The position numbers were made by a program, and so were the translations under genes. Below are positions 10,859-21,576 of a DNA stretch of 64,000 nucleotides, piece by piece. Below the pieces are notes generated by a model. That model made no database searches, had not been told where the DNA came from, and was given only the letters and a program-made list of their open reading frames with translations. Position 1 is the first letter of the stretch. Each line of letters starts with the position of its first letter. The stretch comes from Lineolata rhizophorae (lineage: Eukaryota > Ascomycota > Dothideomycetes > Lineolatales > Lineolataceae). The stretch lies in assembly GCA_010093515.1 (NCBI GenBank), contig MU001670.1:992075-1056074 (forward strand), read 5' to 3'.

Positions 10859-12966
10859 ATGGCCGCAAACGACTACTACACCTCGTTCAACCCCGGCGGC
10901 GGAACCGCGCCCTCGCCTCCCCGCCGGGAAGACGCGCCGCTGCCGCCGATCCCGTCCTCGACGCCGCCCTACGACAACGGGCCCCCCGCCAACAACACCA
11001 CCACCAGCAACAGCCACGCCGTCGCCATCTCGCCCATCTCGTCGCCCTTCGACGACGGCGCCTACCCGGCCTACCCGCCCCCGACGGGCGGCAACGGCGC
11101 CCCGCTCCCGGCGCAGCACGCGCCCGACACGGCGTACCACGGGGCGTCGCCGGTGACGGCGTCGCCGGGGCCGGGCGGCGCGTACGGGTACGGGTACGGG
11201 TACGGGTATGGGCAGGAGGGCAAGGCTGGAGGGGCGGGCGCGCCGACGGATCCGTTTGCGGACGCGAACGCGATTCCGTTGAGGCCGCAGGCGGGCGGCG
11301 CCGGTGCGGCCGGCGGGAAGGACGATGGGTTCGGGCAGCCGGGGACGTATCCGTACGGGGTCGAGGAGACGGCGGGGGAGGATGGGGGGAGGAAGGCGAG
11401 GAGGAAGGAGAAGAAGGGGTGGTTTTCGGGGAGGGTGACGTGGGTGGTGTGGATATTGACGGCGGTCCAGGTGGGCGTTTTTATTGGGGAGTTGGCGAAG
11501 AACGGTGCGTTCCGCCGTCTTGTTTTGCCCCTTTTGGAGTGATTTGCTGACGGATCGGCGTGCTTTTTGTTAACACAGGCATCCTGACGGGCACACCCAT
11601 CGCGATTAAGCCTTCCTTCAACCCCATGATCGGACCTTCCCCCTACGTCCTCATCAACATGGGCGCCCGTTTCGTCCCCTGCATGCGCACGACCGACAAG
11701 CTCCAGAACGCCGACCAGGAGGTCTTCTGGCCGTGCCCGAACTCGACGACGGACAACCCGGAGTGCACGCTCACGCAGCTGTGCGGCTTCGGGGACAGCG
11801 TGCCCGAGTGGGAGCCGAACCAGACGCTCGAGTCGGCGGCCGAGCCCAACCAGTGGTACCGCTTCATCGTGCCCATCTTCCTGCACGCCGGTATCGTGCA
11901 CATCGGCTTCAACATGCTGCTCCAGATGACGCTAGGCCGCGACATGGAGAAGGAGATCGGCAGCCTCCGGTTCGCGCTCGTCTACTTCTCGTCGGGCATC
12001 TTCGGCTTCGTCTTCGGCGGCAACTACGCGGCGCCCATCGTGCCCTCGGTCGGGGCTTCGGGCAGCCTCTTCGGCATCCTCGCCCTCGTCCTGCTCGACC
12101 TGCTCTACTCGTGGTCCGAGCGCCGCTCCCCGCTCAAGGACCTCCTCTTCATCCTCCTCGACTGCCTCATCGCCTTCGTCCTCGGCCTCCTCCCCGGCCT
12201 CGACAACTTCTCCCACATCGGCGGCTTCCTCATGGGCCTCGTCCTCGGCGTCTGCCTCCTGCACTCGCCCGCCGCCCTCCGCCAGCGCATCGGCGCCGGC
12301 GCCGGCGCCGGCCCCGCCCCCGCCGTCCACAACCCCGCCCCCGCCGGCTACGACCCCGTCGCCAGCGACGCCGCGCTCATGTCGGGCGGCGGCGGGCCGG
12401 CGCGCGCGGACGAGGACGAGGCGCAGGCGCGCCCGGTCGGGGGCCGGTTCGGCGGCGCCGGCTTCGGCGGCGCCGGGCTCAAGAAGCTGGCGGGCGGGCC
12501 GCTGGGCTTCTTCAAGGGGCGCAAGCCGCTGTGGTGGGCCTGGTGGCTGTTCCGGGCCGGCGCCCTGGTCGCCGTCTTGGTCGGCTTCATCGTCCTGCTG
12601 AACAACTTCTACGCTAGCCCGGCCGATCGGGTCGAGTGCGGGTGGTGCAAGTATTTGAGCTGCATTGTGAGTTTTTTTTTGGTTTTTTTTTTTTTTTTTG
12701 GGTTCCCCGGTGCATGGTTCCCTGTTCCCCCCCTCCCCTCCCCCTCTCGTTTTGGCATGTCGGAGAACTGGACCGAGGCCGGACGCTAACGCTACACCAC
12801 CCCCTTGTAGCCCGTCAAGAACTGGTGCGAGCTCGGCGATATCAACGTCGAGGAGGTCAACCAGACGGATTCGAACTCGAGGCGCGACGTCGAGCTTGTG
12901 ACCGGCGCGGCCGGGATGCTGTTTGAGCGCGCGGTGCCGGCGCTCGGTTTGGCGCCGCGCTTGTAG
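10859..12966 (+). CDS. Rhomboid-family intramembrane serine protease
   Basis: Polytopic membrane protease cleaving substrates within or near the bilayer; the substrate is unknown. Exons: 10859-11504, 11579-12666, 12811-12966; introns of 74 and 144 nt give 629 aa. Residues 1-190 are a cytosolic Pro/Gly/Tyr-rich tail ending in a basic RKARRKEKK stretch. A first membrane helix (VTWVVWILTAVQVGVFIG) follows, then a lumenal loop with several cysteines, then the rhomboid core. The core has HAGIVHIGFNML, the catalytic serine motif GASGSLFG, and the catalytic histidine in FSHIGGFLMG. An extra C-terminal helix and a short Cys-containing tail (last exon) complete it. All catalytic residues are present, so it is probably active. 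Intron 2 contains a run of about 18 T. Confidence 0.93.
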
Positions 12967-13835
12967 GCGCGGTCGGTTTCCTGTTCCTTCTTTTATTTGC
13001 TTGTTTGAGTTGCCTTTCTTTTTCTTCCGCTTTAATTTAGACCTCTACACGACAAGCATATCCGTCTTTGCCCGGCAACCACGAGCTCGGCGTTGGCGTC
13101 GCGGTCGAAGATGGCGCGCAACGTGCAGGCGAAGGAGGGTGCGCCGCGGACGGTTGGTTGCCACGTATGATGGATGAAGGCTCGGATCTCGTTTTCACCG
13201 TCTCACGGGTCTAAAATTGGCTCTCGTAAAGGCGCGGTTTTCGGCGTTGGGGTTGGCGTCTCCCTGCATTTGATATTTTTACTGTTCTACGCATGGGTTA
13301 GGGTTCGTCATTGCCCGGCGACGGCTTTTCACATCTATGACCGGGGGAGGAGAGTAATTTCTGCATCATATTAGAGCGTTTGTTGTGTGGACGTGGCCAC
13401 GTCGGGCTGCTTGGTTTGTGGTTTCGGACCAGGGCAAAGGCGCATTATGGTGCGCTTCTTGGAAATATAGGTAGCTTAGAGAAAATTCGATGTGGAGTAA
13501 GAAAAGGTACAGATGTGCAGCTAATACATTCAGCCATGGCGCCTCTTTTCATGTGGTACTCGCCAGGGAGTCTTTCTCTTTTTGTCTGGATTTCTACAGT
13601 CCTTCGGTCTGCTAACAATTCGACAAACGCCAAGCCCATGGGCTCTCACGCCCACCTAATCTAAAGCTCCTCCATAGCGCCAATCCCACACACATACCAA
13701 TGCCAAGTGACGCGCAATCGCCGGAACCCATACACTCCACACCTCTTAAGACAGGCAAGTCCTGGGGTTCTGGAAACTCCAGAATCCGAAACGAGTCAAA
13801 CCGAACTGAACTGAAAAAAAAAAAAAAAAAATCAT
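12967..13835. other. Convergent intergenic region
   Basis: The 3' flanks of the rhomboid and E2 genes. An 18-nt A run at 13814-13831 lies 4 bp beyond the E2 stop codon (a T run on the E2 strand). No gene was seen. Confidence 0.5.
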
Positions 13836-14881
13836 CTACGCGAACCGCGCCAACCACCGAAGCACCATGAAAACGAGCGCGCCAACGAGCCCGTAGATCG
13901 CCCCGTCGATCCAACCCGGCACTCCCCCGTCCGCGCCCGTCCCCGCTCGCCGCGCCATCGTCGTCGCCGCCGCCCGTGGCGCCGCGCCCGCGACGCTACG
14001 CGCCGCCTCGGGCGCGCGCGACGCGCTCGGCGCAGCCGCAGCGGGCCGCGCGGGCTGCTGCGGGCTCGCCGGCGGCGGCGGCGGGGCGCTGCCTTTGCCC
14101 TCGCCCTCGCTCGTGCTCTTGGTCGTGCCCTCGTCGGCGCCGTCGGGCGGCGCGCCGGGCGCGCCTAGGTCCTCCCTGTACGCGAGGCGCAGGTCGGCGG
14201 GGACGGGCTCGGGGGCGGTCGCCGGGGCGGGGGCGGGGGGGGCATCGCGCTGGCGCTGGTGCAGCTGGCCAGCCAGGCGCTCGCGGTCGCGCATGATGTC
14301 GGCGTTGGAGCGGGCGCAGGCGGGACAGGTGAAGGCGGGGGAGTCGGCGGCGAAGCGGCGGCGGGCTGGGTCGGGGCAGTCGAGGCCGCCGACCTGGCCG
14401 CGGGGGTCGGAGTCCATGAAGGCGCGGAGGGCGACGAGGGCGGTGCGGATGCCCCAGGCCGGCTGCCACGTCTCCTCGTGGTGGCCCGAGATGCTGAGGC
14501 AGATCTCCCGGTTGACCTCGAACCGGCCCGTCGGCGTCGTGAAGCGGAACGACGGCGGCCGCAGCGGGTACGTCGTCGGCAGGATGATGCGCCCGTGGTA
14601 CAGCCCCGCCGCGTACGGCGACGGCGCCGGCGGGCCCCGCAGCGTGAAGTGCCACTCGAAGAAGTTGTCCTCGAGCGGCTCGGCGTGGTAGTCGGCTGAG
14701 GCGTTGTTGGCGAGCTCGTTGGCTTCCTTGACTGCGCGGGGGGGTAAGGGGGGAGGGCGGGCTAGTGTTAGCTGCGAACGATGGAGCTCTTGTAGGGTCT
14801 GAAAGGAGCTTCGTCTGGGGAACGCGTACGGATGCGTTTGATGGTAGGGTTTTTGGTGTTGAATTGGCCGCGGGTGGACAT
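13836..14881 (-). CDS. Tail-anchored ubiquitin-conjugating enzyme E2 (UBE2J1 type)
   Basis: ER-membrane E2 of the ERAD pathway, moving ubiquitin to misfolded proteins. A 52-nt first exon (14881-14830) and a second exon (14731-13836) joined across a 98-nt intron give 315 aa; the junction restores the family pattern NPTIKRILKEANELAN. The UBC fold follows: DYHAEPLEDNFFEWHF, LYHGRIILPTTYP, then the active-site cysteine in REICLSISGHH with ETWQPAWGIRTAL. As expected for UBE2J1 (not Ubc6) proteins, a CPAC pair follows the UBC domain, then a disordered Pro/Ala-rich linker and a C-terminal helix (IYGLVGALVFMVLRWL) as tail anchor. The short first exon is easily missed because no long ORF marks it. Confidence 0.93.
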
Positions 14882-16252
14882 TTCGGACGAAGGGCGGCTG
14901 CGTGGGATGCGAAAGAGTCTATCAGTTCATCGACAAGAAAAAGAGGGAATACTGCGTGGCGGATGCTGCATTCGAAGCTTTGCAAAGGTCAGCGTGCGAG
15001 GTTGGAGGCTTCTGATGCAACGTGGTTTTAATTTGACTGTCCGCGAGCCGCGATGTCGCAGAGCCTCGGGCAGGCGCGAAAGGCCAGCTGCGCAGTTCCT
15101 TGATTGGCCGGCGCTCGGAGCACGTGCCGGCTTTACTGACTTCACTCTGCCACTCCGGGGCCTGCCGTCAGTTGACTCCCGTCGGGCATCGCGCACTCAG
15201 GTTCACTAGTTTCAATGTCCCTGAGCCCTATGCGGAGGCTTATGCCTGTCTGTCATCGCGCCGGCACGCAGATTCCGTTTGCAGTTGCTCTCGCACGCCG
15301 GAACGCTCGATATTTCCGCAGGACCTTCGTTGCATGGCCGAATGCATGCCGAGGCGATACATGTCTTTCGAACCAGCGGCCTACCTGGGCTCTTCCATAT
15401 ACCAATGCATGCGTTCAGCCCCGCCAACTGCTCTGCCTTTCCATGCGTGGCAGCGGCAGTTTGCCCTGTTTTTTTGCGCTCCACGCATGTTCCATGCCCA
15501 CTTCCAGCCTCGCCCGCCAGCTTGCCTTTTCCTGCACGGGAGCAGCACAGTTCGCCCTATTTCTTAGCACTGCACGCATGTTCCGTGCCCACGCCCAGAC
15601 CCGTCCGCCCTTTTTGTGTGAGCTCACCGGTGGCCGACGACGCCACTTCCTTGGCGCGCGGACTTTGCTAGTTCCATTCGCACCTTGAAGCGACAAGAGC
15701 TCCATGCCTGGCCCTGGCTGTGAAGTAGAAAACTAAGCCTCTGCCCGCAGCCGAGAGCGTGAACGTTTCCATTCTTCGGCCTTTTCAATCTTGATGCTGC
15801 TTTTGCAACCGCCCAGACCGAGCCACGTCATGGACATTCCGCACGAGCTTACCTGCAGTTGCGGCCAATGAGTTGGCAAAGCGGAGTCAATGGAGTGAGC
15901 CTCTTTTTTTTTTTGTACTAACGCAGAAAAAGGGCACTATGGGCGGAACTTGACCCTACGGAGTGTCACCGCCTCGGAAAACACCCGATCCGATTCTCGC
16001 GTCCGGTGCCATTTTCGGCCAACCTGAAGCCTGCGGAAACGCACAGGCTAGACCCTCTCCCCGATTTTCAGGACTTCGATGTCGGTCGTGTCGAAACACA
16101 GCCAAATGTGGCACCTTCAAGCCCCACTCGAGAGCGCATGCAGCACTTGCAGAGTCACGAAGTTCTCGCTCGTAGTCCTCCTATTCTAGCGACTTGGTTA
16201 TTTCGGCCGGCACTTATTGAAACGCCGTTCCGACGCAGTCTGGTATCACTAG
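14882..16252. other. Intergenic region with a degenerate 91-bp tandem repeat
   Basis: Overlapping ORFs in all frames lack domain features and I do not call them. The stretch 15425-15610 is two diverged copies of a unit of about 91 bp. Exons of the C2H2 gene that starts before 16253 may lie between 15960 and 16200, but I cannot place them. Confidence 0.4.
15425..15610 (+). repeat. Imperfect tandem duplication, unit about 91 bp
   Basis: Copy 1 (from about 15425) and copy 2 (from about 15516) align through a shared CACGCATGTTCC core (15482-15493 and 15573-15584) and flanking TGCCC and GCCCGCC/GTCCGCCC blocks. Many differences are C/T or G/A transitions. Confidence 0.65.
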
Positions 16253-16519
16253 TGTTGGTACTATATGAAGTACCGTGGAAAGAACAGCTTCAAGCGCAGG
16301 GACCACCGTCTTCAGCACCTCCGCAACTACCACCACATGGGGGAAGTCGACGGAAGATTCAAAAAGTCGTGCTTTTGTGTGGACTGCCCCGCTCACCGGG
16401 ACGGCCACAATTACACCGAGTTCCAGTGCGACCAAATAGGGTGTGAGCGCGCCAGCACCAAAGGACACTTCCGCAAGACAGACCACAGAAAGCGCCAGCG
16501 AAAGGTGCACGGTCTCTAG
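16253..16519 (+). CDS. C2H2 zinc-finger protein, 3' exon (5' end unresolved)
   Basis: An open frame preceded by a plausible acceptor (ATCACTAG, ending 16252) encodes two finger-like units: CWYYMKYRGKNSFKRRDH with HLRNYHHM, and a final CDQIGC with KTDHRKRQRKVH. Between them lies SCFCVDCPAH, a short Cys-rich link. The pattern NSFKRRDHxxQHLRNYHH is common in filamentous-fungal C2H2 proteins. The first zinc ligand pair would lie in an upstream exon, because only one Cys precedes the histidines here. The only in-frame ATG (16265) falls inside the first finger, so this is a terminal exon or a decayed remnant, not a complete gene. Confidence 0.5.
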   Translation, partial: CWYYMKYRGKNSFKRRDHRLQHLRNYHHMGEVDGRFKKSCFCVDCPAHRDGHNYTEFQCDQIGCERASTKGHFRKTDHRKRQRKVHGL

Positions 16520-17486
16520 ACAGTTGGTCAAGAACATCCGCTGAGTTTGGCGGCCTTGCTTAGGATTTCTTATTGCAGACTAGGGACTAACCTTTCATTC
16601 GGCCTGGTTTACAAACAACAATCGTCTTGTCATTCATGCCTACGCGGTTTTGCAACCCCGTGAGCACTCTGAGCAGACTAGGTGGCTTTTTGCTCTTGAA
16701 TGTGTCTATACAGGTTTTTGTCTTGACACAGGAATCTCCAAAAGGACAAAAAAAATCCTTTTCGTACGTGTTTAGGTGGTAGATAGTTCAACCAAGCCGG
16801 TCCTTACCATAATGCTCTCCCCTGAACCCCTTGAACCAAAGTTTATTTGCTATACTAAATCGACCGTACGTCACTGAATAGTACATATTCCTGCAATGGA
16901 TAGGTCTCCGAAGGATACACAAGACATATCCCTCACCATGATGGCAACAAGCCTTGCATATAAATTGGGCGCCGCCGCTTTGCCGCATTCCTTCCTTTAC
17001 TTTTGTAAGCCCTACATTCAACTCCGATTATTCAACATAATTGGAAGCACTCATTTACTTGACGGGTACTTTCCTGTATACAAACTGGCAGTGTGACATG
17101 GGCGAGGAACTGGGTTCGCCGGCTCCATTTTTGCTACGGCTTGGCAAATGGCCTAGTTCATGGATTCCAAAAGGTCCACCGCTCACATCACAAGTTCCTC
17201 AAGCCTTGTGGGTGAAACACCTTCACTCACTCATTACTCTGTAGGAGGCAATTCTGCAGCGTCACCCAATTATGTTTCTATGATGTGCCCCTAACGCATA
17301 ACATTTAATAGGACACTGTACTGCTGCTATTGGTCCATGAATTAGCCTTCTTCAGGTACATAAACTTATTGTCCCATGCCCTCACTGCATCTACCTACAA
17401 AACAATTCTCGCACAAATAAAACCTTTCAAATATCCACATTTCAAAAAGAGAAGCCGAAAACCCAGTCGACATACCAACTCCCAAG
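16520..17486. other. Intergenic region upstream of the Cys-module orphan
   Basis: AT-richer than its surroundings. A GCATATAAATTGGGC element at about 16956-16970 resembles a TATA box but is over 500 bp from the next ATG. No gene was seen. Confidence 0.4.
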
Positions 17487-18038
17487 ATGGCTTCCACATC
17501 GCAAAGCTCGGAAAACCATGGTGTTGATGGGGGCTTCACTGGCCCAATGCTGCAACGCCTAGATGAGATGAAGTGCAAGGTCCCGTGCGTGAAGCGAATT
17601 ATATGGATGTTCCACAGGCGATTCCAAGAGCGCCCCACAGATTCCAAGGCGGCCTACGAAAAACTCAAGGAGCTTTATCCGAACCACCGCTTCAAGTGCG
17701 ACCCGAACGACGTCGAGCCCGGAGATTGCACAGCGTGCATCAGGAGGAGCCTCGGCGCGTACAAGGGCCGCTTCACACCGGCCAAGGTAGCCTTCTTGAG
17801 GGAGCGCAAAGGTCGCTGCGTCGTCGAGACCACCGACGCGTTGTACGAAGCGTTCGACGGCGCGCCCACCCGGTGGCAGTATGTCCGGGACAAGTACTTG
17901 GAGCTCTATCCACGAGACGAAATCATGTGCGACTCCGACGATCCATTTGCGCCGACGTGCGAAGTTTGCAAGCTAGGGATGCCAGACCCCCCGGAGGAGA
18001 TGCCTAAAGGTCCCATCGCGATAAGGCTACCTGGCTAG
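17487..18038 (+). CDS. Uncharacterised 183-aa protein with duplicated C-x9-C-x2-C module
   Basis: I do not recognise a family. The protein has no signal peptide or membrane segment. It contains an internal duplication. Copy 1 (about residues 55-85) reads KLKELYPNHRFKCDPNDV and continues to CTAC. Copy 2 (about 130-160) reads RDKYLELYPRDEIMCDSDD and continues to CEVC. Each copy is a helix ending in ELYP, a short linker, then C-x9-C-x2-C, which suggests a small metal-binding knuckle used twice. An N-terminal CKVPC pair could add ligands. A basic segment (SLGAYKGRF to RERKGRC) separates the copies. The ATG at 17487 (cccaagATGg) has good context and the frame is intact, so I call it a real gene. 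It lies just downstream of the C2H2 exon, but a link is not shown. Confidence 0.7.
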   Translation: MASTSQSSENHGVDGGFTGPMLQRLDEMKCKVPCVKRIIWMFHRRFQERPTDSKAAYEKLKELYPNHRFKCDPNDVEPGDCTACIRRSLGAYKGRFTPAKVAFLRERKGRCVVETTDALYEAFDGAPTRWQYVRDKYLELYPRDEIMCDSDDPFAPTCEVCKLGMPDPPEEMPKGPIAIRLPG

Positions 18039-19035
18039 CAAAGGGCGAGAAAGTGAGGCCGCGGGATGGCCGTTGGGGATTATACTTAAGAACCAAAGAG
18101 AAATAAGCTTCATCTTTGTTCTCCCGTCCCTTTTGGTAGGAGCCTTGATTCGCGCTGACCTCCGGTGGCCGAGGCCGCCGGATGCTCAGCGTGGAACGGA
18201 GTTATCCTTGTTCTTGAAGCATGGATTGTTCTATGGCATTTGGAGTCTAGCACTTCAGAATATAATATTAGTTATTCTCTAATGTTTCCGCCTATTTGCT
18301 TGCCAAAACGCCTTTCTATCACTCGCCCCTACCACGTGATGCACTTACTACGATAACGGTCATATTGTAGAGTCATACGAATAAGCCTGTATATGAAAGC
18401 GATCACGCTGTCGGCAACTGCAACCAAATAGAAATGTCCCATCTCATATAGGGCACAATTTGATTTCCATCCGAGTGACGCAGTGGTGCGTAACAACGAG
18501 CGCGCACTCACTGAGTCGACGACTCGGCACCCCGGGTCAACGTCAGCCGAACGCATGCTCGGGCACTTGACCACCAGCTCAGCCTCATCACGAGTCTCCT
18601 GCAGCAAACGTGACCCGCACACATCCGAATACAAAACCACGCCATGTGCCGCGCGCCGCGGCGCGCAAACCGCAGCTCGTCTTCTCTGCGCAGCTGTTTA
18701 GATGACGTTGCTCCTGGCCTTTTACCCCCACGCGAAAGCGACAGGCATGCCACGCGCGTGCCCATCCCGTGACCACGCGCCAGAAGGCTGCAAAGGCGGC
18801 CACTCGACGGCTGCCTGGTGACTGAGTGACTCGGTGACTTTGTCGCGCGTATGCGTCACCCAGTCCGTTGCGGACACTGGCGAGGTATAAATATGGGCGT
18901 TTGGCCGCCGCCGCCGCCGGACACGGCCCTGGAGTCTGGATTGCGATGCTCTGTTCCCTGCCTGTTCGAATCACTCGAAAGTGAAGATATTATCTAATAC
19001 GTCAAACCATCTGAACGTAATTGCTGCTACCTGAG
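18039..19035 (+). promoter_or_regulatory. Upstream region of the heme-oxygenase-like gene
   Basis: A TATAAATA box at 18886-18893 lies 143 bp before the ATG. Three TGAC half-sites in exact 8-bp spacing (18819, 18827, 18835) lie just upstream; the middle one forms GAGTGACTC, which fits bZIP (Gcn4/CPC1 or AP-1-like) binding. The rest shows no gene. Confidence 0.5.
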
Positions 19036-20699
19036 ATGCCTTGGTTTTCAACTGCGAAAAAAGAACCCGAGGCACCGCCGCCGGAGAAGGCGGAGGCGCA
19101 GGAAGAGGTCTCGAGGGAGTTTATCGGCGATGAGATTGATGCGGCGACCAGGTATACATGATATTCAGTTCGCTGCGCTGCGACTGTCTCTAACATATCC
19201 CCGTCAGAAACCTCCACGCGCATCTCCACCGTCTCATCAGCACCCGCCTGCCCCTGGTCCTGCCCCCTCACGCCGCAACACCAGCTCTCTATGCCCGCGG
19301 CCTCCGCCACTTCGCGCATATCTACCTCACGGTCGAGTCGCTACTCCACGACTTCGGCGCCAGCGCCGCAACCTCGACCAAGAGCCCGCAGCTGTCCCTC
19401 CTGCTCGCCGACCCCTGGGAAACGATCCCCTTAGACGACACCGCCGGCAGCCCAGGGCGCGACGCCACCGATGAAGCCCGCGGCCCCTCGCCGGCCAACC
19501 CCAACGCCGCCTCGCCCACTCCCGACAAGACCAGCGCCAAGCCCCGCACCACCAACGCGCCGCCCGCGATCCCTCCGCCGCTCGCCACGCTTCTGCCGCC
19601 GGCGCTGCGCCGCTCGCCGCGCCTGCACGCAGACCTGTCGGCCCTCACCGCCCTGCCGCCGATCGACCTCTCCGTGCAGCTGTCGCGCTTCCCCTCGCCG
19701 CGGGTGCGCGCCTTCGCCGCGCACGCGCGCCGCCGCGTGCGCGCGCTGCCGCACGTGGCGCTCGCGTACGCGTGGGTGCTGCATCTGGCGGTGCTGAGGG
19801 GCGGCCTGAGGGATGTGCTTGTCGAGGGGGGCGGGCTGGGACGGGCGTTTTGGGAGGGTGGCGAGGGGGAGGAGGGGGAGGGGGAGGGGGGGAAGGCGGT
19901 GGGGAGGAGGAGTAGAGGTGGGGTGGGGAGGAGACGGAGGGCGGCGCGGAGGCGGGTTGAGGAGTGGAGGGAGCGGGTGGAGAGGGAGGGTGCTGAGGGG
20001 GGGGAGGAGGAGGGAGAAGGAGAGGAAGGCGTGAGGGTGGGAGCGGGGCAGGAGGAGGATGGCGTAAGGGAGAGGTATCCCGGGCTGTCGTTTTGGTTCT
20101 TCGACGATCCGGCGGATGCGGAGAGGGCGGAGGAGGATGTTATCGGAGACCTTCTGGCGCGCGTCCGCGAGCTGGATGAGGTGTTGAGCAACGAACAGCG
20201 TAGGGATGTTGTTGCCGAGGCGAGGGACGTGTACAGATTTTGCGTCGCCCTGGTTGAAGAGCTGGATGAGGTGTGTGAGACACCGAAGGAGGTGGTGGGG
20301 ACGTTGGCGGCGGCGCAGGGCAAACAGGCTGATGAGACCAATCAAAGTGCCCGCATGAGAGAGGAAGAGAAGGAGGAGGGAAGTAGCGAGGAGGATGAGG
20401 TGGACGAGGAGGGAGTGGAGCTGGAGGAAGACCTCGAGTTCGACGACGAGGAGGTGCTGGCTGAAGACGTCGGTTCCGTCACCGAGACGGAGGCCGACGA
20501 AGAACAGACGGAGGTGCCTGATGAAAAGGCGCCTGCGGCTCACGGCAAGGGAAAGAATGCCAGGCGGTGGACGGGAGCACTCGTAGGACCCTGGCTGTAT
20601 AGGTCTGGGCTTGCGGGTGCCGCGATCGCTGCGGGGCTGACTTACGCGGCGCTGCGGTACCAGCCTGACCTGTTTCTGGATCGGCCGCTGTGGGTGTAG
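19036..20699 (+). CDS. Heme-oxygenase-like protein with C-terminal membrane anchor
   Basis: Likely member of the fungal HMX-type heme oxygenase-like family, which cleaves heme to biliverdin, iron and CO; activity here is not proven. Exons 19036-19151 and 19208-20699 (56-nt intron, CTAAC branch site) give 535 aa. The junction restores DEIDAATRNLHAHLHRL, the helix holding the expected heme-ligand histidine. Later helices include HVALAYAWVLHLAVLRGG and a YPGLSFWFFDDP segment before a helical region. Two long Glu/Gly-rich inserts split the fold, encoded by a purine-only tract (about 19855-20045) and an acidic stretch near 20370-20530. A final hydrophobic helix (GLAGAAIAAGLTYAAL) would anchor it, as in yeast Hmx1. 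The inserts make it longer than typical heme oxygenases. Confidence 0.75.
19855..20045 (+). other. Purine-only tract inside the heme-oxygenase-like gene
   Basis: Nearly pure GGA/GGG/GAG repeats on the coding strand, encoding a Glu/Gly/Arg-rich insert; the opposite strand is polypyrimidine. Triplex or quadruplex formation is possible. Confidence 0.7.
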
Positions 20700-21576
20700 G
20701 CGTAGGCAGCGCCTGAGCAGGCAGAAGGAGGCACTTGCTGATGGATTGATACGACTCCCCTTGGAGTTGGCGGTCATATACTTGTTCTTGGGCCCTTGAT
20801 TTATGCTGTTTGCTAGTTGCTACGCAGGTACCAAGGCTGATACCCCAATTCTACTGCTTATTCCTTCCGCAAGCAACCCATCCGTGTTCCGCGCGCCGTT
20901 GCACTGTGAACGCACCCGTTGCACTGCAACGGCAGCCCGTCAACCAAGTATCGAGAAGGGAGCGGGCGCGATTGGCTCGCAGCGCTAGGCCCACGTGACG
21001 AGCAGCCTTGCATCTCCGGTCAAGCAGGCCCAGCGTGTTGACTCACGAAGGCTCCTGAAAATTTCGCCGACGGTCAATCTTTCAGCAAGCCCGCCGACTT
21101 TCCCCTTCGGGCACACCGGGCTGGCCTCGTGATGCGCGGCGAAGGCCTGGCTGCCACTCATGCAATATAACACCTCACCGCGCATATCGAGGCGACAAAG
21201 GCTTCGCGCCCTGGAGCAGGGTGGCCGGATCTTGAGGCTTTGAAATCGCCGACGTTTGAAGTTTCGGCTGGAATTGCTCCATTGCCTGATTCGGACTGCG
21301 GTCGATCCGGGCTGCAGCCTTCGATGATGACTTTCTGAAAATTCTGCGCAAAGGGCGACCTGGCATTAGGCGAAAAGCTCCGAGCTGATCTACCTTCCTT
21401 GGCGATACGCTAGGACATATGTAAGTCCACATCATATTCGATTACCTCTGGGAAACGCTACGTTTAGATCTCAAAATATTAGTAAAACTTCTATCCACCC
21501 AGCTAAACTCCCTCGAAGCAAACACAGACAGCACACGGGTATCACAAACAAACGACACCTCGCCCCTCACCCCTCT
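20700..21576. other. Convergent intergenic region
   Basis: The 3' flanks of the heme-oxygenase-like gene and IRS4. A GTTGCACTG motif occurs twice close together (near 20898 and 20919). No gene was seen. Confidence 0.4.
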
